A DNA stretch of 64,000 bases from Campylobacter concisus (GTDB lineage Bacteria; Campylobacterota; Campylobacteria; Campylobacterales; Campylobacteraceae). The stretch spans positions 1-64,000 of the forward strand of contig NZ_JAAKYZ010000005.1 of assembly GCF_015229955.1 (NCBI RefSeq). Direction: 5' to 3'. The translations under genes and the position numbers were made by a program. The notes beneath the pieces were generated by a model. It was not told the DNA's origin. It made no database searches and saw only the letters and a list, made by a program, of their open reading frames with translations. Below are positions 56,547-64,000 of this stretch, in pieces; position 1 is the first letter of the stretch; the number at the start of each line of letters is the position of its first letter.

Positions 56547-57365
56547 ATGAAAAAATTTTTGTTTCCAGCAGTTTTAAGTTTAGCAGCGGCTGTTACTCTA
56601 AATGCAGCAGTAGTTGCAACAGTTGATGGTGATGCTATAAGCGATAGCGATATTTCAAGCCTTTTATCAGCAGCTATGCCAGGATTTGACGCTAGTAAGC
56701 TTCAACCAAATGAGAAAAAACGTATAATCGACGATCTAATAAATAGAAAACTTCTTTTAAAAGATGCTAAGTCAAGCGGTATCGAAAAAGATGTAGAGTA
56801 CATCAAAGCTGTAAAAGCAGCGCAAGAAGGTATCGCAGTTGAGCTTTATATGAGAAAGCTTTTTGACGGCATAAAAGTAAGTGATAATGAGCTAAAAGAT
56901 TTTTACAACAAAAACAAAGCTAGCATGAACCAACCAGCTCAAGCAAAAGCAAGGCATATCCTAGTTGAAGATGAAAAAACAGCAAACGACATCATCGCTC
57001 AACTTAAAAATTTAAAAGGTGAGGCGCTAACAAAGAAATTTGCAGAGCTAGCAAGCCAAAAATCAATCGACAAAGGCTCAGCAGCACATGGTGGCGCGCT
57101 TGGCTGGTTTGGTCAAAGCCAAATGGTAAAACCTTTTGCAGACGCAGCATTTTCAATGGCTAATGGCACAGTTTCAACTAAGCCAGTTAAAACTCAGTTT
57201 GGTTACCATGTTATTTTGAAAGAAGATGGCAAAGCTGCTGGCACTGTAAGCTTTGAACAAGCAAAACCAGAGATCGAGCAAGCTGTTAAAATGGAGAAAT
57301 TCCAAGCTGCTGTTAGACAAAAAAGTGAAGCTCTACGCCAAAAAGCAAAGATAGAATATAAGTAA
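56547..57365 (+). CDS. peb4: Periplasmic peptidyl-prolyl isomerase (PEB4/Cbf2)
   Basis: A 272-residue SurA-like foldase. Signal peptide about 1-20 ([18 protein letters not shown]), a helical chaperone part ([18 protein letters not shown]), and one parvulin domain around 135-230 ([52 protein letters not shown]). It helps outer membrane proteins fold and affects adhesion. fba follows after 15 bp, the order known in C. jejuni. Confidence 0.95.
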   Translation: MKKFLFPAVLSLAAAVTLNAAVVATVDGDAISDSDISSLLSAAMPGFDASKLQPNEKKRIIDDLINRKLLLKDAKSSGIEKDVEYIKAVKAAQEGIAVELYMRKLFDGIKVSDNELKDFYNKNKASMNQPAQAKARHILVEDEKTANDIIAQLKNLKGEALTKKFAELASQKSIDKGSAAHGGALGWFGQSQMVKPFADAAFSMANGTVSTKPVKTQFGYHVILKEDGKAAGTVSFEQAKPEIEQAVKMEKFQAAVRQKSEALRQKAKIEYK

Positions 57366-57380
57366 AATTTGGAGGATAAA

Positions 57381-58445
57381 ATGGGCGTTTTAGATATCGT
57401 AAAACCTGGTGTTTTAAGCGGAGATGATGTAACAAAACTTTATGCTTATGCCAAAGAGCAAGGTTTTGCAATACCTGCTGTAAATGTCGTAGGCAGCGAC
57501 TCAGTAAATGCTGTTTTAGAAGCGGCAAAGGTTGCTAACTCGCCTGTTATCGTTCAGTTTAGTAATGGCGGTGCAGGTTTTTACGCTGGTAAAGCCTGCG
57601 AAAACGCTGCCGTTCTTGGTGCGATCGCTGGAGCAAAGCATGTTCATTTGCTTGCCAAGGCTTACGGTGTACCAGTCATTTTACACACTGACCATGCCGC
57701 TAGAAAGCTTTTGCCTTGGATAGATGAGCTAGTAAAAGCAAGCCATGAGTATAAAAAAACTCACGGTGTGCCACTTTTTAGCTCTCACATGCTTGATCTT
57801 AGTGAAGAGAATATCAACGAAAATTTAAGCACGTGCGAGAAGTATCTAAAAGAGCTTAGCGAGCTTGGCATCAGCTTAGAAATCGAGCTAGGCGTCACTG
57901 GAGGCGAAGAAGATGGCGTAGATAACACAAGCGTTGATAACGCACTTCTTTACACTCAGCCAGAGGACGTCGCGCTTGCTTATGAAAGACTAAGTAAGAT
58001 AAGCGATAAATTTAGCATCGCAGCTAGTTTTGGCAACGTCCATGGTGTCTATAAACCAGGCAATGTCGTGCTAAGACCAGAAATTCTTAAAAACTCACAA
58101 GCCTATGTCGCTAAGAAATTTAACACAAAAAGCGATAAGCCAGTAAATTTTGTATTTCACGGCGGAAGTGGCAGCGAGCTAAAAGATATCAAAAATGCTG
58201 TAAGTTACGGCGTTATTAAGATGAACATTGACACCGATACTCAGTGGGCATTTTGGGACGGTGTGCGTGAGTATGAGGCTAAAAATAGAGCATACTTGCA
58301 AGGTCAGATCGGCAATCCAGAGGGCGAAGATAAGCCAAATAAAAAATACTACGATCCAAGGAAATGGCTAAGAAGTGGCGAGGAGAGCATGGTTAAGCGT
58401 CTTCAGACTGCTTTTAGCGACTTAAACTGCCTAAATAGGAACTAA
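57381..58445 (+). CDS. fba: Fructose-bisphosphate aldolase, class II
   Basis: A 354-residue zinc aldolase: PAVNVVGSDSVNAVLEAAK, VILHTDHAARKLLPW with zinc histidines, EIELGVTGGEEDGVDN, SFGNVHGVY and FHGGSGSELKDIK. It serves gluconeogenesis, as these bacteria generally lack phosphofructokinase. ATG 57381 has GGAGG 5 bases upstream, so the in-frame TTG at 57369 is not the start. Confidence 0.97.
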   Translation: MGVLDIVKPGVLSGDDVTKLYAYAKEQGFAIPAVNVVGSDSVNAVLEAAKVANSPVIVQFSNGGAGFYAGKACENAAVLGAIAGAKHVHLLAKAYGVPVILHTDHAARKLLPWIDELVKASHEYKKTHGVPLFSSHMLDLSEENINENLSTCEKYLKELSELGISLEIELGVTGGEEDGVDNTSVDNALLYTQPEDVALAYERLSKISDKFSIAASFGNVHGVYKPGNVVLRPEILKNSQAYVAKKFNTKSDKPVNFVFHGGSGSELKDIKNAVSYGVIKMNIDTDTQWAFWDGVREYEAKNRAYLQGQIGNPEGEDKPNKKYYDPRKWLRSGEESMVKRLQTAFSDLNCLNRN

Positions 58446-58449
58446 TCCT

Positions 58450-59763
58450 ATGCAAAATCAAAATGATTTTAGTGAGCTAAGCGTGCCAAAAGAGCGCCAA
58501 GCTCACTCTTTCTTTGTCTTTTTTAAAGTTATCTTTATCCCTTTAGCTATCTACATCTTGGCGATACTAGCGTATCTTGGCGTTATAAATTTTCAGATGA
58601 AGCTTCACACCATCGTGATGATGGGCGTTATACTCTTTGTCGCTTTTATCTTTTCACGCCACAGCGCCTTGGTAGCTTACTCAAATTTCTTAGCAAATGC
58701 CAAAGAGTACAAGATAAGGCTAAAAGAATTTATTATCTCGCATCTCTTTGAAATTTCAAGCGTCAAAAAGGCAAACGCTAAATTTGAAGATTTTTTCGAG
58801 AGTTATACAAGAAATTTTAGAAATGACAACCTAGCAAACATCGGCCAAGCAGTCTTTCCTATGCTTGGAATTTTGGGCACATTTATCAGTATTGCTATCT
58901 CGATGCCAAGCTTTAGCTCAAGTACTGCAAACGGCCTTGAAAAAGAGATCGCTATACTGCTAAACGGCGTGGCTACGGCGTTTTATGTATCGATTTACGG
59001 CATATTTTTAGCGCTTTGGTGGATGTTTTTTGAAAAGATCGGCATTAGTAAATTTGAGAAATTTTACAGCGAGCAAAAAGAGCTAAGCCGTGAGTTTTTC
59101 TGGCAGGAAAATGAGCTAAATGCAAATTTCATGAAAGCAAGTGTAGGCTACTTTAAAGACAGTCACGACGCCTTTAAAATGGTGCTTGACGATAAATTTG
59201 TAAGAAATTTAAATGAGCAAGTAAATGAAAAATTTGACAGACTAAAAGAGCTTTGCGAGGTTGAGAAAAATATCATCAATCAAAGCAAGGCCGAGCTTAG
59301 CGCGAACCTTAAAATGCTAAATGAAGCTAGCCTAAAACAAGATGAATTTGTAAAAATCCACTCTGATATGCTAAAGGCAGTAAGCGCATTTTCTAATGCT
59401 TTTAAAGATATGGAGGTCAAAATTTTAACCGAGCATGCAAAGCTTGGTGAAATTTTTAGCAGAAATTTAAATGCCACAAAAGAGAGCCAGCTTAAATTTG
59501 AGCAGACTATAAAGAGTTTTGACAAGGTTTTAAGAGAATTTTCTCTTTCTTTGATGAAAGAGCAAAACGACGCACTAAAGGCATTTAGAGCCTCGCTCGT
59601 GGAGAGTGCGACGATATTTAAGGCGGCATATGAGCAAGAGGGCAGGAGCTTGGAGCGTGAAAAAGAGCGTGAGAGCTTGATAGCTGAGCTTAAGAAAAAC
59701 ATAGACGAGATCGATAAAGAAGCAAATTCTGTAATAGAAAAAATTGAAAATCTAGTGCAATGA
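58450..59763 (+). CDS. MotA/TolQ/ZorA-like ion channel protein with long cytoplasmic tail
   Basis: A 437-residue membrane protein. Helices lie at about 26-46, 53-69, 133-151 and 173-194. The last two (AVFPMLGILGTFISIAISM; GVATAFYVSIYGIFLALWW) have the Gly/Thr/Ser pattern of MotA/ExbB/TolQ proton channels. Residues 200-437 form a long, charged, probably coiled-coil cytoplasmic tail, as in ZorA. The next gene, overlapping by 4 bp, encodes the matching MotB-like partner. A homologous pair lies after fba in C. jejuni, so it is ancestral. What the motor drives is unknown. Confidence 0.82.
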   Translation: MQNQNDFSELSVPKERQAHSFFVFFKVIFIPLAIYILAILAYLGVINFQMKLHTIVMMGVILFVAFIFSRHSALVAYSNFLANAKEYKIRLKEFIISHLFEISSVKKANAKFEDFFESYTRNFRNDNLANIGQAVFPMLGILGTFISIAISMPSFSSSTANGLEKEIAILLNGVATAFYVSIYGIFLALWWMFFEKIGISKFEKFYSEQKELSREFFWQENELNANFMKASVGYFKDSHDAFKMVLDDKFVRNLNEQVNEKFDRLKELCEVEKNIINQSKAELSANLKMLNEASLKQDEFVKIHSDMLKAVSAFSNAFKDMEVKILTEHAKLGEIFSRNLNATKESQLKFEQTIKSFDKVLREFSLSLMKEQNDALKAFRASLVESATIFKAAYEQEGRSLEREKERESLIAELKKNIDEIDKEANSVIEKIENLVQ

Positions 59764-60851
59764 AAATAAACAAAAATAACGAAGATCAATCAAGCTTTTG
59801 GGTTTCGTACGCGGACTTGATGGCGGGTCTGCTCTTTGTTTTTATGCTACTTATCGGCGCTGTCGTCGTAAAATACGTCCTAACTCAAAACACCCTTGAA
59901 AATAAAGAGCAAGCCATCATCACAGCTTTAGCAAATTTAAAAGACGCCCAGGGCAAGAATTTTACCCTCGAAGAGCTAAATGACGCCCTAAAAAGCGAGC
60001 TTTCAAAGATAAGCGACGAAAATATAAATTTAAAAAAGTCAAATGAAATTTTTGTCATCCAAATAGATGCCCTAAAAGAAAAACTAGCCCAGCTCATAGA
60101 GCAAAACAAAGATGCGAACGCGAGCATAAAAGAGCTAAATGCTAGCATTTTTGATCTAAATCAAAAAATGATCGTGCTAAATGATGAAATTTCATCAAAA
60201 GATAGAGCGCTTAGTGATGCAAACGAAAGCAGTGAGAAAAATTTAGCCAAGATCGCATTTTTGCTCGAGCAAGTAAGCAAAAAAGAGGCTAGATATGACG
60301 AGCTTTTAAGGGACTTAAACGTCACTCGTGACAGGGTAAAAAATTTAACCGGTATCAGAGTAAAAGTGATCTCGGCCTTAAAGGATAGGCTAGGCTCAAG
60401 CATCGAGATCGATCCAAACTCAGGTGCGTTAAAGCTTAGCTCCTCAGTACTTTTTGATAAAGGTAGCGCGGTCCTAAAAGAAGAGGTCAAAGAGGAGTTA
60501 AAAGCCACGCTTAGTAAGTATTTTGACGTGCTTTTAAACGATAAAGAGATCGCCTCAAACATCGATCAGATAATAATCGAAGGCTTTACGGATAGCGATG
60601 GAAGCTATATTTATAACCTAGAGCTTTCACAAAAAAGAGCTTACGCAGTGATGGAATTTATAAATTCATTTAGTGACGATACTCGACTTAGAAAGCTGCT
60701 TGTCGCAAGCGGACGAAGCTACAATGAGCTAGTTTTTAAAGACGGAGCCGAGGACAAGGACGCTTCAAGGCGCATCGAGATCAAATTTTCACTCTCAAAT
60801 AAAGAGGCTATCAACGAGATAGAGAAATTTTTGGAGTTTAAGGGTGATTGA
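59760..60851 (+). CDS. MotB/ZorB-like protein with OmpA peptidoglycan-binding domain
   Basis: A 363-residue protein. A single N-terminal helix, SYADLMAGLLFVFMLLIGAVVV, has the proton-carrying Asp (D19) placed as in MotB's SYGDMMTLL. Residues 45-215 are a long periplasmic coiled coil (repeats of KEKLAQLIEQN type). The OmpA-like domain spans about 225-360: SVLFDKGSAVLKEEV, IIEGFTDSDGSYIYNLELSQKRA and DKDASRRIEIKF. It should be the anchor half of a stator formed with the upstream gene. Confidence 0.88.
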   Translation: MKINKNNEDQSSFWVSYADLMAGLLFVFMLLIGAVVVKYVLTQNTLENKEQAIITALANLKDAQGKNFTLEELNDALKSELSKISDENINLKKSNEIFVIQIDALKEKLAQLIEQNKDANASIKELNASIFDLNQKMIVLNDEISSKDRALSDANESSEKNLAKIAFLLEQVSKKEARYDELLRDLNVTRDRVKNLTGIRVKVISALKDRLGSSIEIDPNSGALKLSSSVLFDKGSAVLKEEVKEELKATLSKYFDVLLNDKEIASNIDQIIIEGFTDSDGSYIYNLELSQKRAYAVMEFINSFSDDTRLRKLLVASGRSYNELVFKDGAEDKDASRRIEIKFSLSNKEAINEIEKFLEFKGD

Positions 60852-61695
60852 TAAAATTTGCTTAAGAGGGCGAGAATTTTGGCTTTTAAGAGATGATCTG
60901 CTAGGTAAGTTTAACGGCAATAAAGCAAGAAAGCTAGAGTATTTTCTAAAGGCCGATCTTAGCGGCATCAAAGCCATCGTATCTCACGGCTCAAGCCAGT
61001 CAAATGCGATGTATAGTCTAAGTCTTTTTGCCAAGCTAAAGGGGCTTAAATTTTACTATGTCGTCTCTCATCTAAGCTCAAATTTAGAGCAAGATCCAGT
61101 TGGAAATTTCAAATTTGCACTTGAAAATGGTATGGAAATTTTTGTGAAAGAGGAGCGTGAGAAATTTGCTAAAGAGCTTGCAAAGAGCCAAAATGCACTT
61201 TTTATAAACGAGGGCGTGGCACAAAGTGAGGCTGAGCTTGGCTTTATCACGCAGGCAAATGAGATAAATGAGTGGAGCAAAAAAAGCGGCATAAGGCCCG
61301 ATATATTTTTGCCATCAGGCACAGGTACAAGTGCATGCTATCTGGCAAAGCATACCGATCTTAGGGTTTTTACAACTCCTTGCGTAGGAGATAGCGACTA
61401 TCTAAAAAAGCAAATTTATGAGCTAGACAAAAATAGTAAGGTGCAAATTTTAAATCCCCCAAAGAAGTATCATTTTGGAAATTTATATAAAGAGCTTTAT
61501 GAGATTTGGCTAGAGGTTTGCAAAAGCGGCGTGGAATTTGACCTAGTGTATGACCCTGTTGGCTTTATCACGCTTTTTGCAAATTTAGATAAGTTTGGAG
61601 CTGAAATTTTATATATCCACCAGGGCGGAATTTTAGGTAACATTACACAAAGACAAAGATACGAGAGAAAATTAAAATTAAAGGAGCATAAATGA
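60844..61695 (+). CDS. PLP-dependent ACC deaminase / D-cysteine desulfhydrase family protein
   Basis: A 283-residue fold-type II PLP protein. GNKARKLEYFL contains the likely Schiff-base Lys. SHGSSQSNAMYSLSLFAKL binds the substrate carboxylate, and LPSGTGTSACYLA the cofactor phosphate. The family includes 1-aminocyclopropane-1-carboxylate deaminase and D-cysteine desulfhydrase; which applies cannot be told. Start is GTG inside the end of the stator gene, and hisD overlaps its stop by 4 bp. It is shorter than typical (about 330 residues). Confidence 0.87.
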   Translation: MIDKICLRGREFWLLRDDLLGKFNGNKARKLEYFLKADLSGIKAIVSHGSSQSNAMYSLSLFAKLKGLKFYYVVSHLSSNLEQDPVGNFKFALENGMEIFVKEEREKFAKELAKSQNALFINEGVAQSEAELGFITQANEINEWSKKSGIRPDIFLPSGTGTSACYLAKHTDLRVFTTPCVGDSDYLKKQIYELDKNSKVQILNPPKKYHFGNLYKELYEIWLEVCKSGVEFDLVYDPVGFITLFANLDKFGAEILYIHQGGILGNITQRQRYERKLKLKEHK

Positions 61696-62984
61696 AATTT
61701 TTTCATAGTAGTGACGCTGATTTTGAGAGTAAATTTTTACAGCTTGTTAAACGAAGTGATAATGACATGAGTGCCGTAATGCCGGTGGTTGCTGGAATAA
61801 TAGATGAGATAAGAAAAGATGGCGATAGTGCACTTTTTGCGCAGATAGCTAAATTTGATAAATTTAGCGTTGCAAGTAAAAGCGACATAATAATCGATGT
61901 AAAAGAGATGGAAGCTGCCTATAATTCACTAGATAACGCCCTAAGAGTAGCTTTAAATTTAGCTCACGATAGGATAAAAAGCTATCACGAGCGCACAAAG
62001 CCAAGCGATTGGACATATAAAGATGAGCATGATATCTTGCTTGGTGCAAAATACACAGCAGTTGACCGCGCTGGCCTTTATATCCCAGGTGGTAAGGCGG
62101 CATATCCTAGCTCACTTCTTATGAATGCGATCCCAGCGATCGTAGCTGGAGTAAAAGAGATCGTAGTGTGCACTCCAGCGCCAAATGGCAAGGTAAATAC
62201 CTTACTTCTTGCGGCAATGCACCTTTGTGGCCTAAAAACAGCCTTTAAAGTAGGTGGTGCAAGCGCCATTGCGGCGATGGCATACGGAACCGAAACGGTG
62301 CCAAAAGTAGATGTCATCACAGGACCTGGCAACATCTACGTAGCGACTGCTAAAAAGCTAGTTTATGGCGACGTAAATATCGATATGATCGCTGGTCCAA
62401 GCGAGATAGGCGTTATCGCTGATGATAGTGCTGATCCTCGCCACATAGCTATCGATATGCTCTCACAAGCCGAGCACGACGAGATCGCAAGCGCCTTTTT
62501 GATAACGCCAGTAGAAGCTTTCGCAAGAGCGGTGCAAAGACACATCGAAGATGAGCTAAAGACACTAAAACGTGAACCAATCGCAAGTGCAAGTATAAGA
62601 AATAAAGCTGCAATAATAGTGGCAAAAGATCTAAAAGAGTGTTTTGCTCTCATGAATGAGCTTGCTGTTGAGCACCTAGAGATCGCTACAAACGATGCTT
62701 TAAGTTATATTGATGATGTGACTCATGCGGGTGCTATATTTTTTGGACACTTTACGCCTGAAGCGATGGGGGATTATATCGCTGGACCAAATCACACATT
62801 GCCAACTGGCGGAAGTGCGAGATTTTACTCGCCGCTTGGAGTTGAAAATTTCATGAAGCGAAGTTCGATCATTTCAGTGAGTAGAAAAGGTATCATACAT
62901 CTTGGCAAATCGTGCATGCAGCTAGCTGAAGCTGAAGGGCTAACCGCTCATAAAAAATCAGTTGCAGTGAGGCTAGAAGAGTAA
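61692..62984 (+). CDS. hisD: Histidinol dehydrogenase
   Basis: A 430-residue zinc enzyme doing the last two oxidations of histidine synthesis. AGLYIPGGKAAYPSSLLMNAIPA, GGASAIAAMAYGTETVPKVDVITGPGN and IAGPSEIGVIAD are conserved. DMLSQAEHDE supplies zinc ligands and NHTLPTGGSARFYS follows. No other his gene is near. AAAGGAG precedes the ATG. Confidence 0.97.
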   Translation: MKFFHSSDADFESKFLQLVKRSDNDMSAVMPVVAGIIDEIRKDGDSALFAQIAKFDKFSVASKSDIIIDVKEMEAAYNSLDNALRVALNLAHDRIKSYHERTKPSDWTYKDEHDILLGAKYTAVDRAGLYIPGGKAAYPSSLLMNAIPAIVAGVKEIVVCTPAPNGKVNTLLLAAMHLCGLKTAFKVGGASAIAAMAYGTETVPKVDVITGPGNIYVATAKKLVYGDVNIDMIAGPSEIGVIADDSADPRHIAIDMLSQAEHDEIASAFLITPVEAFARAVQRHIEDELKTLKREPIASASIRNKAAIIVAKDLKECFALMNELAVEHLEIATNDALSYIDDVTHAGAIFFGHFTPEAMGDYIAGPNHTLPTGGSARFYSPLGVENFMKRSSIISVSRKGIIHLGKSCMQLAEAEGLTAHKKSVAVRLEE

Positions 62985-63068
62985 AGAAAAATGGATTTTA
63001 TAGAGATTTTGCAACTTTTTATAGAATTTATAGTAGAATCCATAGCGAATTATTAAAAAGGAGTTGTT

Positions 63069-63824
63069 ATGAAGTTAGGAACTTATACTGCAAACCAGGC
63101 TTCAGGAAACTATTATTTAGATCAAGCAAAAAATAGCGAGAAGAAAGCGCTAAATGCTATCTCTGCAAACAGCGAGATCAAAGCTTCAGGTGCAAATTTA
63201 CAAATCGCAGAGAGTTTGCTTTCACAAACAAATGTCTTGAACGAAGGTTTGGCAAATGCAAACGATATGATCGGTATGCTTCAAATCGCTGACTCAACGC
63301 TTTTAAATTTAAGTAAAAGTACGGATAGAATAGGTGAACTTTCAAGTAAGCTTACAAATCCTACTCTCTCAGCAAATGAACAAAAAGGCATAAAGGGCGA
63401 AATCAACGCACTAAGAAATGCTATGAATGATAGCGTAAAAGAGGCTAAATTTAACGGTAAAAACGTATTTGATGCTGAGCTTGGATTTTTCACAGGTGAG
63501 AGTACAAAAAATATAAATTTGGGCACAAATGCTCTTTTAAATGTCAAAGATGACGGCTCAAACACAGGTGAAATTTTAAAAAATATAAATTCACTTCGTT
63601 CAGAGATCGGATCAACACAAAATGCTGTATTTAGAGGTATAAATGCTCTAGCAGCAAGAAGTGTGGAAAATACTAATAGTATAGAGAATCTTGATAGTAG
63701 TGACATAGCAAAGAGCTTGGAAGAAAATTTACAAGCAAATTTAAAGCTACATGCTACGAGCTTAGCTAAAGCTCATGATACTACGAGTTTAGCTGCAAAA
63801 CTAGATAAACTTCTAGCTGAATAA
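63069..63824 (+). CDS. flaC: Flagellin-like secreted protein FlaC
   Basis: A 251-residue flagellin paralogue. The N-terminal D0/D1-like part (NYYLDQAKNSEKKALNAISANSEI; ANLQIAESLLSQTNVLNEGLANANDMIGMLQIADSTLLNL) and the C-terminal helix (SDIAKSLEENLQANLKLHATSLAKAH) are kept. The variable D2/D3 part is nearly absent. Length and pattern match Campylobacter FlaC, exported by the flagellar machine and not a main filament subunit. It is a single-gene unit with AAGGAG upstream and a hairpin terminator. Confidence 0.88.
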   Translation: MKLGTYTANQASGNYYLDQAKNSEKKALNAISANSEIKASGANLQIAESLLSQTNVLNEGLANANDMIGMLQIADSTLLNLSKSTDRIGELSSKLTNPTLSANEQKGIKGEINALRNAMNDSVKEAKFNGKNVFDAELGFFTGESTKNINLGTNALLNVKDDGSNTGEILKNINSLRSEIGSTQNAVFRGINALAARSVENTNSIENLDSSDIAKSLEENLQANLKLHATSLAKAHDTTSLAAKLDKLLAE

Positions 63825-63827
63825 ATT

Positions 63828-63850
63828 TTTACCGGTCTTGTGCCGGTAAA
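63828..63850 (+). terminator. flaC terminator
   Basis: TTTACCGG and CCGGTAAA form a perfect 8-bp stem with a 7-base loop, followed by TTCTTTTTAT, 4 bases past the flaC stop. Confidence 0.9.
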
Positions 63851-64000
63851 TTCTTTTTATCTAACTTTATTCTTTAAAAAATATTAAGTTTTTTATATTT
63901 TTAAGTTGGTTTAATGGCTAAATGAGGGCTGAATCTAATCTTTCAATAATAAAATCAATGTAGATTGTTAGTGAAATTTATTGCTAAAAAAATTTTAAAT

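Noticed and set aside
58450..60851. Flagellar motAB or a complete Zorya defence system
   Set aside because: The channel protein has a far longer tail than MotA, the pair lies away from flagellar genes, and no zorC, zorD or zorE neighbour is present, so neither name is justified.

Overview
The window is a piece of a Campylobacter chromosome (Campylobacterota). The porin, HobA, a PEB4-type foldase next to a class II aldolase, an Rrf2 regulator next to flhA, a FlaC-type flagellin paralogue and extended -10 promoters that mostly lack a -35 box all fit this genus. The AT-rich but not extreme base composition, the selenocysteine-containing FdhF-type formate dehydrogenase and the gene order suggest the C. 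concisus / C. curvus / C. showae side of the genus rather than C. jejuni. The species call is inference. No phage, insertion sequence, CRISPR array or rRNA is visible; this is mostly core genome with a few accessory insertions.

Layout. 1-643: tRNA-Lys(UUU) and a gene-free AT-rich stretch. 644-5713 (-): rpsF-ssb-rpsR, then HDOD protein-rnr-holA. 5856-9420 (+): ilvC, a YibQ-type polysaccharide deacetylase, dprA, ruvX. 9436-13518 (-): a degenerate signalling protein, queA, tatC, tatB, hemW. 14457-17609: an iron module (AraC regulator divergent from a TonB receptor and a PepSY membrane protein, with a Fur-box-like site between them). 17673-26311 (+): rppH, lysC, hobA, holB, folP, a shortened NADAR gene, ligA, tlyA, ribF, cmoA in one tightly overlapping run. 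26460-28736 (-): fdhF, read through an in-frame UGA as selenocysteine. 29131-29403 (-): rpsO. 29550-36054 (+): rrf2, flhA, a DHH phosphoesterase, two small genes, pyrB, pyrC. 36136-39091 (-): Tat-exported transglutaminase-like protein, merT-like, merP-like, pepD. 39185-42230 (+): a 55-residue lipoprotein, cmoB, a hotdog-fold protein, the major porin. 42405-48454: metallo-hydrolase (-), then nadE, a DegT-family protein lacking its PLP lysine, lpxK, cutA, thrC, kdsB (+). 48560-48979 (-): a small HTH gene and a 57-residue partner. 49328-52571 (+): hrcA-grpE-dnaK with a CIRCE operator. 52698-56451: CopD-like protein, ppk2 (-), dsbD, nth (-). 56547-63824 (+): peb4, fba, a MotAB/ZorAB-like stator pair, a PLP deaminase, hisD, flaC.

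Themes. Both enzymes for the cmo5U34 tRNA modification (cmoA, cmoB) are present but unlinked. TatBC is encoded here together with a likely Tat substrate (the transglutaminase). Replication functions (hobA, holB, ligA, ssb, holA) are spread over translationally coupled runs. The most interesting items are the MotA/MotB-like pair with a long cytoplasmic coiled-coil tail, the lysine-less DegT homologue, the selenocysteine gene with a readable SECIS hairpin, the 5'-truncated NADAR gene, the merTP-like pair lacking merA, and the small HTH/57-aa gene pair beside repeated CGTATAA motifs.
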